A DNA stretch of 64,000 bases from positions 2,666,001 through 2,730,000 of the forward strand of contig OZ244173.1 of NCBI GenBank assembly GCA_965216515.1, written 5' to 3'. Source of the DNA: CAXMRP01 sp965216515. Its GTDB lineage: Bacteria > Pseudomonadota > Alphaproteobacteria > Rhizobiales > Afifellaceae. Under the pieces are notes generated by a model that saw only the letters and a list, made by a program, of their open reading frames with translations, ran no database searches and was not told where the DNA came from. Positions 8,744-18,365 of the stretch are shown here, in pieces. A program made the translations under genes and the position numbers. Positions within the stretch are counted from its first letter, which is position 1. Each line of letters begins with the position of its first letter.

Positions 8744-9316
8744 TCACGCAGGATCCTGTTCGTTTGCCCGGTGATCCTGATGGCGCCGTTCCATCATATT
8801 GGCCAAAAGCGACGCCATGTCATCGGTTGACAGGCGTTTGCGCGCGATCGGGAGAATGATGGCATTTTCAAGGATCAGGTGTCGGCGCGCGTGGGAAGCG
8901 TAGCTGGTCAATGCCTGCCTGTCGGCGGTGCTCGGTTTGGTGCCGCTGTTCTGGAAACCCAGGATGATATCGATAACCCGGGGTGTTTCGGATTTGACAT
9001 GCCGGTGATCGGAATGCAGACGCCCGATCACCGTGTCGATCTCGTCGTCCGGCTCGCAACGTTCTCGCATCAACGGAAAGAGACCCTCCTCCTCATCCTG
9101 AAGATGAACCGGAAGTTCTTCGAGAAGAAATTTCAAGATGCGCGCAATGACTTCACCATCCGCTGCCTCCGACGTCGCGACCCGGTCGATCAGTGCGCAG
9201 ATCTCGCGTTCGCGAAGGTGGAGTTCGGCGATGAAATCGATCGGATTTCCGTGCAGTTGGGGATCATCTGGCGAAAGGCGGCTCCCCTTGCGGTCGTCGC
9301 GCAGGCGATGGGTCAC
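8744..9316 (-). CDS. Hemerythrin-domain protein, last gene of the nar operon
   Basis: A 190-residue all-helical protein with the hemerythrin HHE pattern: histidines and acidic residues at FIAELHLREREI, LPVHLQDEEEGLFPLM, LHSDHRHV and SHARRHLILENAIILP are the likely diiron ligands. Such proteins bind O2 or NO, or repair and store iron. Its start overlaps the stop of the upstream parvulin gene by 4 bp (ATGA), so it is translated with the nar operon. A role in NO/O2 sensing or iron-sulfur protection during nitrate respiration is inference from context. Confidence 0.85.
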   Translation of the reverse strand: MTHRLRDDRKGSRLSPDDPQLHGNPIDFIAELHLREREICALIDRVATSEAADGEVIARILKFLLEELPVHLQDEEEGLFPLMRERCEPDDEIDTVIGRLHSDHRHVKSETPRVIDIILGFQNSGTKPSTADRQALTSYASHARRHLILENAIILPIARKRLSTDDMASLLANMMERRHQDHRANEQDPA

Positions 9317-10131
9317 TGTTCTGCCTTTCGGGACCGGAGGGAGTGGAGGTCCGCACCCGAAATTTCCGCCGACTCAACCAGTTGATCGACAAATGATTTG
9401 GCCTTCCGGGTCCACGCAGCCTTTTCCATGGCGTCCGAAATATGCTGTCTGACGGCATCGAAAGGCAGAATCTTGCCTTCCGCCACGGCGTCCATTCGGA
9501 TGATATGATAGCCGTACCGGGTCAGCACCGGCTCGGCCGCGATTTCCCCTTCGGCGAGCGTGCGCAACGCCGCCTCGAATTCGGGAACCGTGTCGCCGGG
9601 CCCGAGTTGTCCAAGTGCGCCACCGGACAATTTCGATTCGCAGTCGCTTTCACGGGTTGCAAGGGCGGCGAAGCCACGCGGATCGCCGATTGCCTTGTCC
9701 CTCAGCGCTTTCGCCCGCTCGTGCGCCATTTCCCGTGCCGCCTCGTCGCCCGCGTCGCAGGCGCACAGGATATGTGACACTTCCCAAAGCGGCGGTGTCC
9801 TGAATCGCGAAGGCTGCCGTGCCCATTCGGCGCGGATCTGTTCGTCGGCGGGTTTTTCGACACTTATGACCAGGTCGAGCAGTTCACGGATCAACGCCTC
9901 TTCGTCTGTTTCGAAGCGACCCGGCCCGACCTCGTCCGGATCGGGCGAAAGCCCGCGCCGTCGCGATTCCTGAAGCAGGAGTGTGCGCACTGCCACGGCA
10001 TTTGCCGCCTTCCGCCAGGCGACCCCGGGCATCCCCCTGGGCGCCGTGTGGTTTTGAGTCTCCGCCGCGACAGTGGCGTGCGGCACGGATTCGCCATTGA
10101 CGACAAGGTCGGGGTAGAGAGCCGCCGGCAT
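9313..10131 (-). CDS. Parvulin-type peptidylprolyl isomerase of the nar operon
   Basis: 272 residues. A PpiC/rotamase domain spans about residues 125-225 (WEVSHILCACDAGDE, FAALATRESDCESKLSGGAL, GQLGPGDTVPEFEAAL, TRYGYHIIRMD). An N-terminal helical region with a NifM-like look precedes it. There is no signal peptide, so it should act in the cytoplasm, perhaps helping NarGHI maturation. Similar isomerase genes follow narI in pseudomonads. It starts 4 bp after narI ends and overlaps the hemerythrin gene by 4 bp. Confidence 0.88.
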   Translation of the reverse strand: MPAALYPDLVVNGESVPHATVAAETQNHTAPRGMPGVAWRKAANAVAVRTLLLQESRRRGLSPDPDEVGPGRFETDEEALIRELLDLVISVEKPADEQIRAEWARQPSRFRTPPLWEVSHILCACDAGDEAAREMAHERAKALRDKAIGDPRGFAALATRESDCESKLSGGALGQLGPGDTVPEFEAALRTLAEGEIAAEPVLTRYGYHIIRMDAVAEGKILPFDAVRQHISDAMEKAAWTRKAKSFVDQLVESAEISGADLHSLRSRKAEQ

Positions 10132-10135
10132 GCCT

Positions 10136-10864
10136 TCACTCCGCCGGATCGGCCAGGGTCTCCGGGCCCGATTGATCAGGCAGCGGCATCGACCTGCGCG
10201 ATCGGACGATCTGGTAGCCCGGCCGGATCAGATAGCGCAGCGGTGCTGACAACATGTGTACGAGCCGCGTGAACGGAAAGACCAGGAAGATCGTCAGGCC
10301 GAGAAACAGGTGCAGCTTGAAGATCCAGTGGGCGTGTTCGATGTGGCTTGCCGCCGCGCCGTCGAATGTGAAGATGCCCTGCGCCCAGGTCATGAAGGTC
10401 ACCATCTCGCCACCGTCAAGATGCTGCAGGGAGACGAATATCGTACCGATGCCAAGCACGAGCTGGGCCAGCAGAAGAACCAGAATGGCGATATCCGCGA
10501 AGCTGGACGTCGCATAGATACGGGGGTCCGTCAGGCGGCGGTGCAAAAGAAGGATGCCGCCGACCAGCGCCATGATACCCGCCACGCCGCCCGCAATAAT
10601 GGCTAGCACCTGCTTGGCGCCATGGCTGATGCCGAACGCATCGAAAATCCAGATCGGAGTGAGCAGTCCGAACAGGTGGCCGAAGAAGATGACCAGAACG
10701 CCGACGTGAAACAGGATCGATCCGGTGACCAGTTGCTTGCGGCGCAGAAGCTGGCTTGACGAACTTTTCCATGTGAACGGGTCGCGCTCGTAGCGCGCAA
10801 TGGAGCCGATGACCAACACCGAGAGCGCGATATAGGGATAAATACCAAACAGGAAATTGTGCAT
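10136..10864 (-). CDS. narI: Respiratory nitrate reductase gamma subunit NarI
   Basis: The 242-residue membrane cytochrome b that oxidises quinol and passes electrons to NarH. Five transmembrane helices are visible. Heme-ligand histidines fall in the second helix pair (FHVGVLVIFFGHLFG) and in the last (HIEHAHWIFKLHLFLGL, RLVHM). A positively charged C-terminal tail follows (RPGYQIVRSRRS). The start is supported by ACGGAGA 6 nt upstream. It is the fourth nar structural gene in standard GHJI order. Confidence 0.96.
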   Translation of the reverse strand: MHNFLFGIYPYIALSVLVIGSIARYERDPFTWKSSSSQLLRRKQLVTGSILFHVGVLVIFFGHLFGLLTPIWIFDAFGISHGAKQVLAIIAGGVAGIMALVGGILLLHRRLTDPRIYATSSFADIAILVLLLAQLVLGIGTIFVSLQHLDGGEMVTFMTWAQGIFTFDGAAASHIEHAHWIFKLHLFLGLTIFLVFPFTRLVHMLSAPLRYLIRPGYQIVRSRRSMPLPDQSGPETLADPAE

Positions 10865-10875
10865 CTGAGTCTCCG

Positions 10876-11580
10876 TTACTCAGTGGCCACGCCTGGCGTG
10901 GGATTGATCGGTTCGTCCATGCGCGCGAGCATTTCGCGCGCCTGGGGGCAGCCGGCATTCGGGTCGGGACCAAAGCGCACCTCGCTTTCTTCCCAGACTT
11001 CGTCGAGTGCTTCCAGATCATCGGGATCGACATCGGGCTGGTCGAGAAGCTCCGTGACCGCTTGGCGATCGGCCTTTGTGCCGGCCAGTTCCAGAAGCGC
11101 GGCAAACACCGCGCCGTGGGGGCTTTCCCGCCGGCCAAGCCGCGCGTTCAACGCCTCGAATATATGCGCCGCATCCGCCAGCGTGTCCCGGGTTTCGGCG
11201 AAAGGTTGCGTCGACAAGAACTCCAGCAACGCCGGAAGATGGTCCGGAAGTTCGGAGGTTGCCGGCTCAAATCCGCCTTCCCTGTAGGTCTCCAGAAGCG
11301 AAACCATCGCGCCGCCGCGATCGCGGCTTTCGCCGTGCACATGTTCGAACAGGTTGAGAGACAGTGTTCGCGACCTGTCGAAAAGCATCACATACTGCTC
11401 TTCCAGATCGTAGATGTCGCGGTCACGCAACGATTCCATTAGCGGCTGCAAGCCCTGTCGCACCGCCGCCGAAAGGCGTGAATCGGCGGCGATGACCTCG
11501 CCAATTTCCGGAATCGCATCCTGCAGCTCCCGCGTCGGATAGCTTAACAGAAGCGAAAGCGATTTGAGTGTCCGGTCCAT
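10876..11580 (-). CDS. narJ: Nitrate reductase assembly chaperone NarJ
   Basis: A 234-residue cytosolic chaperone of the TorD/NarJ family that binds apo-NarG and coordinates molybdenum-cofactor insertion and membrane docking. Typical features: the N-terminal KSLSLLLSYPTRELQDAI, the core YDLEEQYVMLFDRSRTLSLNLFEHVHGESRDRG (about residues 75-107, the family hallmark) and DHLPALLEFLS. It begins 1 bp after narH ends, consistent with translational coupling. Confidence 0.96.
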   Translation of the reverse strand: MDRTLKSLSLLLSYPTRELQDAIPEIGEVIAADSRLSAAVRQGLQPLMESLRDRDIYDLEEQYVMLFDRSRTLSLNLFEHVHGESRDRGGAMVSLLETYREGGFEPATSELPDHLPALLEFLSTQPFAETRDTLADAAHIFEALNARLGRRESPHGAVFAALLELAGTKADRQAVTELLDQPDVDPDDLEALDEVWEESEVRFGPDPNAGCPQAREMLARMDEPINPTPGVATE

Positions 11581-11581
11581 T

Positions 11582-13105
11582 TCAGCGCACCTCTTCGGGC
11601 ATTTTCAGCGGCTTTCTTGTGCCACCGAAAAGCGAACCCCGCGACATGCCTGCCGAACAGCCGTTGCCGTCGGTGAAACCGCAACCGCCACGAAGGTCGT
11701 AGGCTTCCTCAACCTGTTCGCGATGGGTCGTTGGAATGACAAACCGGTCCTCGTAGTCGGCGAGCGCCATGATCTTGTACATGTCCTCGATCACGCGACC
11801 TGAGAGGCCGACCTTCGTTGCGATGGTCTCGTCGATCACACCTTCCACGGTCTTGGCGCGCATATAGGCGCGCATGGCGAGCATTCGTTCCAGCGCGCTC
11901 GCGACCGGCTCTTCATCCCCGGCTGTCAGCAGATTGGCGAGATACTTCAGCGGAATACGCAGATTTCGGACATCCGGCATCGCCCCGTCCATGCCGATCG
12001 CGCCTGCCTCGGCGGCGTTCTGGATCGGCGACAGCGGCGGGATGTACCAGACCATCGGAAGCGTTCGGTATTCCGGATGCAGCGGGAAGGCGACTTTCCA
12101 TTCCATGGCCATTTTCCAGATCGGGCTGTTCTGCGCCGCCTTGATCCAGTCCTCCGGAATGCCGTCGGCGCGGGCCGCTTCCGCGATCACCGGATCGTTT
12201 GGATCGAGAAATACATCCAGTTGCGCATCGTAGAGGTCGGTCTTGGCCTCAGCATTTGCTGCCTGTTCGATCTTGTCGGCATCGTAGAGCATAACGCCGA
12301 TATAGCGAATTCGACCCACGCAGGTTTCCGAGCAAACCGTCGGGTTGCCGGATTCGATGCGCGGGTAGCAAAGGGTGCACTTTTCGGACTTGCCGGTTGA
12401 CCAGTTGTAGTAGACCTTCTTGTAGGGACAACCGGAGACGCACATCCGCCAGCCGCGGCACTTTTCCTGGTCGATCAGGACAATCCCGTCCTCTTCGCGC
12501 TTGTAGATCGCGCCGGAAGGGCAGCTTGCCGCACATGCCGGATTCAGACAGTGCTCGCACAGCCGGGGAAGGTACATCATGAATGTGTTTTCGTATTCGC
12601 CGTAGATCTCCTTTTGCACGCCGTCGAAATTGTAGTCCTTGCTCCGCTTGGAAAACTCGCCACCAAGGATTTCCTCCCAGTTGGGACCTTTCTCGATTTT
12701 CTCGATGCGTTCGCCGCTGATCAGTGAACGCGGTCGCGCGGTCGGAAATGCCTCCATTTCCGGGGCCGACTTCAGGTGATCATAGTCGAAATTGAACGGC
12801 TCGTAGTAGTCATCGATCTCCGGCAGGTCGGGATTGGCGAAGATGTTTGCGAGGATTCGCCATTTCGATCCCTGCTTGGGATGAAGCCTGCCGGACCTTG
12901 AGCGTTTCCAGCCGCCGTTCCAGCGGTCCTGGTTTTCCCAGTCGGTCGGATAGCCGGTACCCGGCTTGGTTTCGACATTGTTGAACCACGCATATTCGAC
13001 GCCTTCGCGGCTGGTCCAAACATTCTTGCAGGTGACGGAGCAGGTGTGACAACCGATGCATTTGTCGAGGTTCAACACCATGCCGATTTGCGCACGCACT
13101 CTCAT
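11582..13105 (-). CDS. narH: Respiratory nitrate reductase beta subunit NarH
   Basis: The 507-residue electron-transfer subunit carrying three [4Fe-4S] clusters and one [3Fe-4S] cluster. Cysteine clusters seen: CIGCHTCSVTCKNVW near the N-terminus, CEHCLNPACAASCP, CRGWRMCVSGCP (a tryptophan replaces one cysteine, giving the 3Fe cluster) and CTLCYPRIESGNPTVCSETC. No signal peptide, as expected for the cytoplasmic-facing NarGH. Its ATG overlaps the narG stop (ATGA). Confidence 0.98.
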   Translation of the reverse strand: MRVRAQIGMVLNLDKCIGCHTCSVTCKNVWTSREGVEYAWFNNVETKPGTGYPTDWENQDRWNGGWKRSRSGRLHPKQGSKWRILANIFANPDLPEIDDYYEPFNFDYDHLKSAPEMEAFPTARPRSLISGERIEKIEKGPNWEEILGGEFSKRSKDYNFDGVQKEIYGEYENTFMMYLPRLCEHCLNPACAASCPSGAIYKREEDGIVLIDQEKCRGWRMCVSGCPYKKVYYNWSTGKSEKCTLCYPRIESGNPTVCSETCVGRIRYIGVMLYDADKIEQAANAEAKTDLYDAQLDVFLDPNDPVIAEAARADGIPEDWIKAAQNSPIWKMAMEWKVAFPLHPEYRTLPMVWYIPPLSPIQNAAEAGAIGMDGAMPDVRNLRIPLKYLANLLTAGDEEPVASALERMLAMRAYMRAKTVEGVIDETIATKVGLSGRVIEDMYKIMALADYEDRFVIPTTHREQVEEAYDLRGGCGFTDGNGCSAGMSRGSLFGGTRKPLKMPEEVR

Positions 13106-16100
13106 TCCGCGGCCTCCTTCTGGGTGGCGGGCCGGTCGAGCCAGTCGACCTTGCGCATCTTTCTGACGATCACGAATTCATCCCGGTTTGCGCCCACGGT
13201 TCCGTAGTAGTTGAAGCCGTAGGACTGCTGGGCGTAACCGCCGATCATATGGGTGGGTTTCAGTACGGTTCGGGTGACGGAGTTGTGGATGCCGCCGCGA
13301 TGGCCGGTCTTCTCCGACCCTGGCGTATTCACGATCTTTTCCTGCGCGTGGTACATGTAGGTCGTACCGTCCTTCAAACGCTGGCTCACCACAGCCCGGG
13401 CGGTCAGGGCGCCGTTGGTGTTGTAGAGCTCCACCCAGTCATTGTCCTGAATGCCGGCTTTCTCTGCGTCGTTTTCCGAAATCCAGATCACCGGTCCGCC
13501 CCGGTTGAGCGTCAGCATCAACAGATTGTCGGAGTAGGTGGAATGGATGCCCCATTTCTGGTGTGGCGTGATGAAGTTCAGGACCACATGGGGCGCCCCG
13601 TCCCGGGCCTCCTGATTGACTTCCTCGGTAATGGTCTTCAGGTCGACCGGTGGCCGGTAAGACATGAAGCCTTCCCCGAAGGCCCGCATCCACAGGTGAT
13701 CCTGGTAGAGTTGCTGACGACCCGTCAGCGTGCGCCACGGGATCAGTTCGTGGACGTTGGTGTAGCCGGCATTGTAGCAGACCTTTTCCGACTCCAGCCC
13801 CGACCAGGTCGGTGACGAGATGATTTTGCGCGGCTGTGCCGCAATGTCACGGAACCGGATTTTCTCATCCTCCTTGGGTACGGCAAGGTGGGTGTGATCC
13901 CGCCCGGTGGCCTTCGATAGTGCCTCCCAGGCCTTGACGGCGACTTCGCCGTTCGTCTCCGGTGCCAGCATCAATACGACCTCGGTCGCATCGATATCGG
14001 TTTCGATTTTCGCGCAACCCGCGGCCGGTCCATCCTGCCATACGCCGTTCAGGTCGCGCAGGCTCTGAACCTCGTGCTCCGTGTTCCAGGCGATCCCCTT
14101 GCCGCCGTTGCCGGCCTTGTCCATGAGAGGCCCCAGGGCCACGAACCGATCGTAGAGTGCGGTGTAGTCCCGTTCCACAGCGATAAAGTTCGGAGCGGTC
14201 TTTCCCGGGACCAGGTCGCATTCGCCTTTTTTCCAGTCCTTCACCTGATCCTGGGCTATCTCTGCCGGTGTGTCGTGGAGGATCGGCAGCGCGACGATGT
14301 CGGTTTCGGCGCCCAGGATCTCTGGCGCGACGTCCTGGAATTTTCTGGCGATGGCCTTGAAGATCTCCCAGTCCGACTTCGATTCATACGCCGGATCCAC
14401 GGCCGCCTGCAGCGGATGGATAAAGGGATGCATGTCGGAGGTGTTCAGGTCGTTCTTCTCGTACCAGCTCGCCGTCGGTAGAACGATGTCGGAGCAGACC
14501 GCCGTTGTGCTCATCCGGAAGTCGATCGTGACAAGAAGGTCGAGTTTGCCGCGCGGGCTTTCATCGTGCCACACCGCTTCCTTCGGCAATTGACCGCCTT
14601 CCTCGCCCAGATCGCGGCCCATAACGCCATGGTCGGTGCCAAGAAGATGTTTGAGGAAATACTCATGCCCCTTGCCGGACGAGCCCAGCAGGTTTGAGCG
14701 CCAGACAAACAGGTTGCGCGGCCAGTTTTCCGGCGCATCCGGGTCTTCGCAAGACATCTGAAGCGCGCCCGCCTTGAGTTGCTCCGCGACATAGGCCGGG
14801 ATCTCCTTGCCCGCCGCCTTTGCCGCTTTTGCCACCTCAAGCGGGTTGGTCTTGAGCTGTGGCGCGGACGGCAGCCAGCCCATCCGCTCGGCGCGGATAT
14901 TGTAGTCGATCAGCGAAATGTCCCAGTCGCCCTCCGGCGCGGTGGGAGAAATGATCTCATCGGCGGTCAGCTTCTCGTAACGCCACTGATCGGTGTGGGC
15001 ATACCAGGCCGATGTGGAGTTCATGTGCCGCGGTGGCCGCGCCCAGTCGAGCGCGAAGGCCAGCGGCAGCCAGCCGGTCTGCGGGCGCAATTTCTCCTGA
15101 CCGACATAGTGCGCCCATCCGCCGCCCGATTGGCCCACGCAACCGCACATCACCAGCATGTTGATGACGCCACGATAGTTCATGTCCATGTGGTACCAGT
15201 GGTTCATCGCCGCCCCGATGATGACCATGGACTTGCCCTCGGTCGTTTCGGCATTTTGGGCGAATTCGCGTGCCACGTGGATGATCTTCCCCCGATCGAC
15301 CCCGGTGATCTTCTCCGCCCAGGCCGGCGTTCCCGGCAGGTCGTCGTCATAGTCGGAGGCGACCCATTCACCGCCGAGGCCCCGGTCGAGGCCGTAATTG
15401 GCGCAGAAAAGGTCGAAAACCGTTGCCGCTTTCACCTCGCCGTTCACGGTCTTGAACGTCTTGACGGGGATATTGCGGGTCAGGACATCGGGATGGCTTT
15501 CGCCGGTGGCGAATTGTTCCGTTGCAACGCCGCCGAAGTAGGGAAAGTCGACGCCAAGCACGTCGTCATGATCCCCCTTCTCAATCAGCGACATCTTCAG
15601 CCGCGTTTCGGCGTCGTCAGCCTTCTCTTCAAGGTTCCATTCGCCCTGCTCGCCCCAGCGGAAACCGATGGAACCGTTCGGTGTAACCGGATTGCCGGAC
15701 AACTCGTCGATTCCGACCGTTTTCCATTCCGGATTGTTGTCCTCGCCCAGATTGCCTTTCAGGTCGGCGGCGCGCAGGAAACGGCCCGGCACAAGATGTC
15801 CGTCCTTTTCCTCCAGCACAACGAGCATCGGGAAGTCGGAGTATTTCCGGCAATAATCGTGGAAATATTCCGCCTGCCGATCGATGTGGAACTCGCGCAG
15901 GATAACGTGCCCGAACGCCATGGCGAGAGCAGCGTCCGTGCCCTGTTTGACGTTCAGCCAGACATCCCCGAATTTTGCAGCCTCCGAATAGTCCGGGCAG
16001 ATCACTGCGGATTTCGTGCCGCGATAGCGCGCCTCGGTGTAAAAATGCGCATCCGGCGTGCGGGTCTGCGGAACGTTGGAGCCCCACAGCAGCAGGTAGC

Positions 16101-16842
16101 CGGAGTTGTACCAGTCGGCCGATTCCGGCACGTCGGTCTGCTCACCCCATGTCATGGGCGAAGCCGGCGGCAAGTCGCAGTACCAGTCGTAGAACGACAT
16201 GCACACGCCGCCCAGCAGGCTCAGATACCGCGAGCCGGCGGCATAGGAGACCATCGACATGGCGGGAATGGGCGAAAAACCGAAGACCCGGTCCGGTCCG
16301 TAGGTTTTTGCCGTGTAGGCATTGGCCGCCGCCGTGATTTCGGTTGCCTCGTCCCAGCTTGCTCGGACAAAGCCGCCCTTCCCGCGTGTTTCGACATAGG
16401 ACGCCCGCAGGATCGGATCACCCTGGAGCTTGGTCCACGCCTCGATCGGCGTCATGGTCTGGCGCATCTTGCGCCAGATCTTCATCAATTTGCCCCGCAC
16501 GAGCGGATTTTTCACCCGATTGGCGGAATACAGGTACCAGCTGTAGCTGGCGCCACGGGCGCAACCGCGGGGTTCGTGGTTCGGCAGGTCCGGCCGTGTC
16601 CGCGGATAGTCGGTTTGCTGGGTTTCCCAGGTCACGATTCCGGATTTGACATATATCTTCCAGGAGCACGAACCGGTGCAGTTCACACCGTGAGTGGACC
16701 GCACGACCTTGTCGTGGCGCCAGCGGTTTCGGTAGGTATCCTCCCAGCCTCGATCCTCGCGCGTGACCTGTCCGTGGCCGTTGGAAAACCGCTCCAGTTC
16801 CTTCGGCTCGAAGAAATTCAGCCTGTCGAGCAAATGGCTCAT
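13102..16842 (-). CDS. narG: Respiratory nitrate reductase alpha (catalytic) subunit NarG
   Basis: 1246 residues from the ATG at 16842, which has a strong site (AGGAGA, 7 nt). Catalyses nitrate to nitrite at a bis-MGD molybdenum centre in the cytoplasm. The N-terminus has the unusual FS0 cluster ligands H-x3-C-x3-C in THGVNCTGSCSW. The segment ESADWYNSGYLLLWGSN contains the Asp that ligates Mo in E. coli NarG. The remainder matches full-length family members with no gap or frameshift. A long open frame on the opposite strand here is a composition shadow. Confidence 0.98.
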   Translation of the reverse strand: MSHLLDRLNFFEPKELERFSNGHGQVTREDRGWEDTYRNRWRHDKVVRSTHGVNCTGSCSWKIYVKSGIVTWETQQTDYPRTRPDLPNHEPRGCARGASYSWYLYSANRVKNPLVRGKLMKIWRKMRQTMTPIEAWTKLQGDPILRASYVETRGKGGFVRASWDEATEITAAANAYTAKTYGPDRVFGFSPIPAMSMVSYAAGSRYLSLLGGVCMSFYDWYCDLPPASPMTWGEQTDVPESADWYNSGYLLLWGSNVPQTRTPDAHFYTEARYRGTKSAVICPDYSEAAKFGDVWLNVKQGTDAALAMAFGHVILREFHIDRQAEYFHDYCRKYSDFPMLVVLEEKDGHLVPGRFLRAADLKGNLGEDNNPEWKTVGIDELSGNPVTPNGSIGFRWGEQGEWNLEEKADDAETRLKMSLIEKGDHDDVLGVDFPYFGGVATEQFATGESHPDVLTRNIPVKTFKTVNGEVKAATVFDLFCANYGLDRGLGGEWVASDYDDDLPGTPAWAEKITGVDRGKIIHVAREFAQNAETTEGKSMVIIGAAMNHWYHMDMNYRGVINMLVMCGCVGQSGGGWAHYVGQEKLRPQTGWLPLAFALDWARPPRHMNSTSAWYAHTDQWRYEKLTADEIISPTAPEGDWDISLIDYNIRAERMGWLPSAPQLKTNPLEVAKAAKAAGKEIPAYVAEQLKAGALQMSCEDPDAPENWPRNLFVWRSNLLGSSGKGHEYFLKHLLGTDHGVMGRDLGEEGGQLPKEAVWHDESPRGKLDLLVTIDFRMSTTAVCSDIVLPTASWYEKNDLNTSDMHPFIHPLQAAVDPAYESKSDWEIFKAIARKFQDVAPEILGAETDIVALPILHDTPAEIAQDQVKDWKKGECDLVPGKTAPNFIAVERDYTALYDRFVALGPLMDKAGNGGKGIAWNTEHEVQSLRDLNGVWQDGPAAGCAKIETDIDATEVVLMLAPETNGEVAVKAWEALSKATGRDHTHLAVPKEDEKIRFRDIAAQPRKIISSPTWSGLESEKVCYNAGYTNVHELIPWRTLTGRQQLYQDHLWMRAFGEGFMSYRPPVDLKTITEEVNQEARDGAPHVVLNFITPHQKWGIHSTYSDNLLMLTLNRGGPVIWISENDAEKAGIQDNDWVELYNTNGALTARAVVSQRLKDGTTYMYHAQEKIVNTPGSEKTGHRGGIHNSVTRTVLKPTHMIGGYAQQSYGFNYYGTVGANRDEFVIVRKMRKVDWLDRPATQKEAAE

Positions 16843-16865
16843 TTTATTGTCTCCTCTGGCTCCTG

Positions 16866-16886
16866 GTGTCCGCACCTGGCGGACAC
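16866..16886 (-). terminator. Intercistronic hairpin between narK2 and narG
   Basis: Perfect 8-bp stem GTGTCCGC/GCGGACAC with a 5-nt loop, in the short gap between the two co-directional genes. No U-tract, so more likely an mRNA-processing or stability element than a full terminator. Confidence 0.45.
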
Positions 16887-16901
16887 GGCGGCGTCATTGG
16901 T

Positions 16902-18299
16902 TCAGCAAGGCACCGGTGCGTTCTTGCGGCTGTAGAATAGCCAGGTGATCACCAGGCACACGAAGTAGAAAATCAGGAACAACCACAATGCGCCGTTCGG
17001 TGCGCCGGTCATGCTGATCGAGGTGCCGTAGGCTTTGGGGATGAAGAAGGCGCCATATGCTGCAATTGCGCTTGTGAAGGCGATGATGGCAGCGCTTTCC
17101 CGCTCCGCGGTTCTCAGTTGCTCCGCTTCCTCAAGGTTGGGCAGCAGTCGCGGCACTTCCAGGCGCATGATCGACGGGATCATCTGGAACGTGGACGCAT
17201 TGCCGACGCCGGTCAGGAAGAAGAGCGCCATGAAGCAGGCGAAGAATCCCCAGAAATTTCCGTTCGGATCGGTTTCGGAAGGCAGGAATTGCAACACGCC
17301 CCAGACGGCGATGATCATGCCCAGGAAGACCCAGAACGTCACACGGCCGCCGCCGAACTTGTCTGAAATCCATCCGGTGGCTGCCCGGCTGAGCGCGCCC
17401 ACAAGCGGACCCAGAAAGGCGTACGACAACACGTTTACGTCCGGAAACTGCGTCTTCATCAGGAGCGGGAATCCCGCCGAATACCCGATGAAACTGCCGA
17501 ATGTGCCTGTATAGAGCACGCACATGATCCAGTTGTGTTTGCGTTTCAGGATCGAGAGCTGATCGGCGAGAGAGGCCTTGGCATCGGCAATGTCGTTCAT
17601 GCCGAACCAGGCGGCGATCGCCCCGATCGCGATGAAGGGCACCCAGATGAAGCCGGCGTTCTGCAACCACAACTGGCCGCCGTCAGATAGCGATTGGGGC
17701 TTGCCGCCGAGGGCGCCAAAGACGCCTATTGTGATGACAAGCGGTACGACGAATTGCATCACAGAGACGCCCGCATTGCCCAGGCCGGCATTCAGCGCCA
17801 ATGCATTGCCCTTCGTCTTTTTCGGGAAGAAGTAGGCGATATTGGCCATCGACGAGGCAAAATTGCCGCCGCCGAAGCCGCACAGCAAGGCGAGCATCAG
17901 GAACCAGACATAGCTGGTTTCCGGATTTTGCACGGCGAAGCCGATTCCCAGCGCCGGCAGCAGCAGCGAGGCGGTGGAGAGCGCGGTCCACAGACGGCCG
18001 CCGAAAATCGGGATCATAAAGCTGTAGAAAATGCGCAAGGTGGCGCCCGACAATCCCGGCAGGGCGGCAAGCCAGAAAAGCTGGCCGGTTGAATAGTTGA
18101 ATCCGATCGACGGCAGTTTCGCCACCACCACCGACCAGACCAGCCAGACCGAGAAAGCCAGAAGCAGGCACGGAATCGAGATCCACAGGTTTCGCGCGGC
18201 GATGGCCTGGCCGCGCTCCTTCCAGAAGTCAGGATCTTCGGGGCGCCAGTCGGTAAGTGTATGGCCTTGTCGGCCGGATTGTGTGTCGGAGATCGCCAT
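16902..18299 (-). CDS. NarK2-type nitrate/nitrite antiporter
   Basis: A 465-residue MFS protein with 12 hydrophobic helices. It carries the nitrate signature GLGNAGVSVMQF in helix 5 and the second-half counterpart GVGNASTFQMIP. The family, second of the narK1-narK2 pair, exchanges imported nitrate for exported nitrite and is needed for anaerobic nitrate respiration. Start supported by GAGAGGAT 4-9 nt upstream. In Paracoccus the two NarK types are fused in one protein; here they are separate genes. Confidence 0.92.
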   Translation of the reverse strand: MAISDTQSGRQGHTLTDWRPEDPDFWKERGQAIAARNLWISIPCLLLAFSVWLVWSVVVAKLPSIGFNYSTGQLFWLAALPGLSGATLRIFYSFMIPIFGGRLWTALSTASLLLPALGIGFAVQNPETSYVWFLMLALLCGFGGGNFASSMANIAYFFPKKTKGNALALNAGLGNAGVSVMQFVVPLVITIGVFGALGGKPQSLSDGGQLWLQNAGFIWVPFIAIGAIAAWFGMNDIADAKASLADQLSILKRKHNWIMCVLYTGTFGSFIGYSAGFPLLMKTQFPDVNVLSYAFLGPLVGALSRAATGWISDKFGGGRVTFWVFLGMIIAVWGVLQFLPSETDPNGNFWGFFACFMALFFLTGVGNASTFQMIPSIMRLEVPRLLPNLEEAEQLRTAERESAAIIAFTSAIAAYGAFFIPKAYGTSISMTGAPNGALWLFLIFYFVCLVITWLFYSRKNAPVPC

Positions 18300-18329
18300 G
18301 GGATCCTCTCTCGTGGCAGGTTCGTGGGA

Positions 18330-18352
18330 CGGGCCGCCCGAATGGCGGCCCG
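18330..18352 (-). terminator. Intercistronic hairpin between narK1 and narK2
   Basis: Perfect 9-bp GC stem CGGGCCGCC/GGCGGCCCG with loop CGAAT in the 66-bp gap. Lacks a U-tract; probably modulates relative expression within the operon. Confidence 0.45.
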
Positions 18353-18365
18353 CTGTGTGTTCCTA

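Noticed and set aside
14779..16935. 718-codon open frame on the plus strand opposite narG
   Set aside because: It mirrors the narG codon pattern (GC-rich third positions leave the opposite frame open), has no recognisable domain and no ribosome site.
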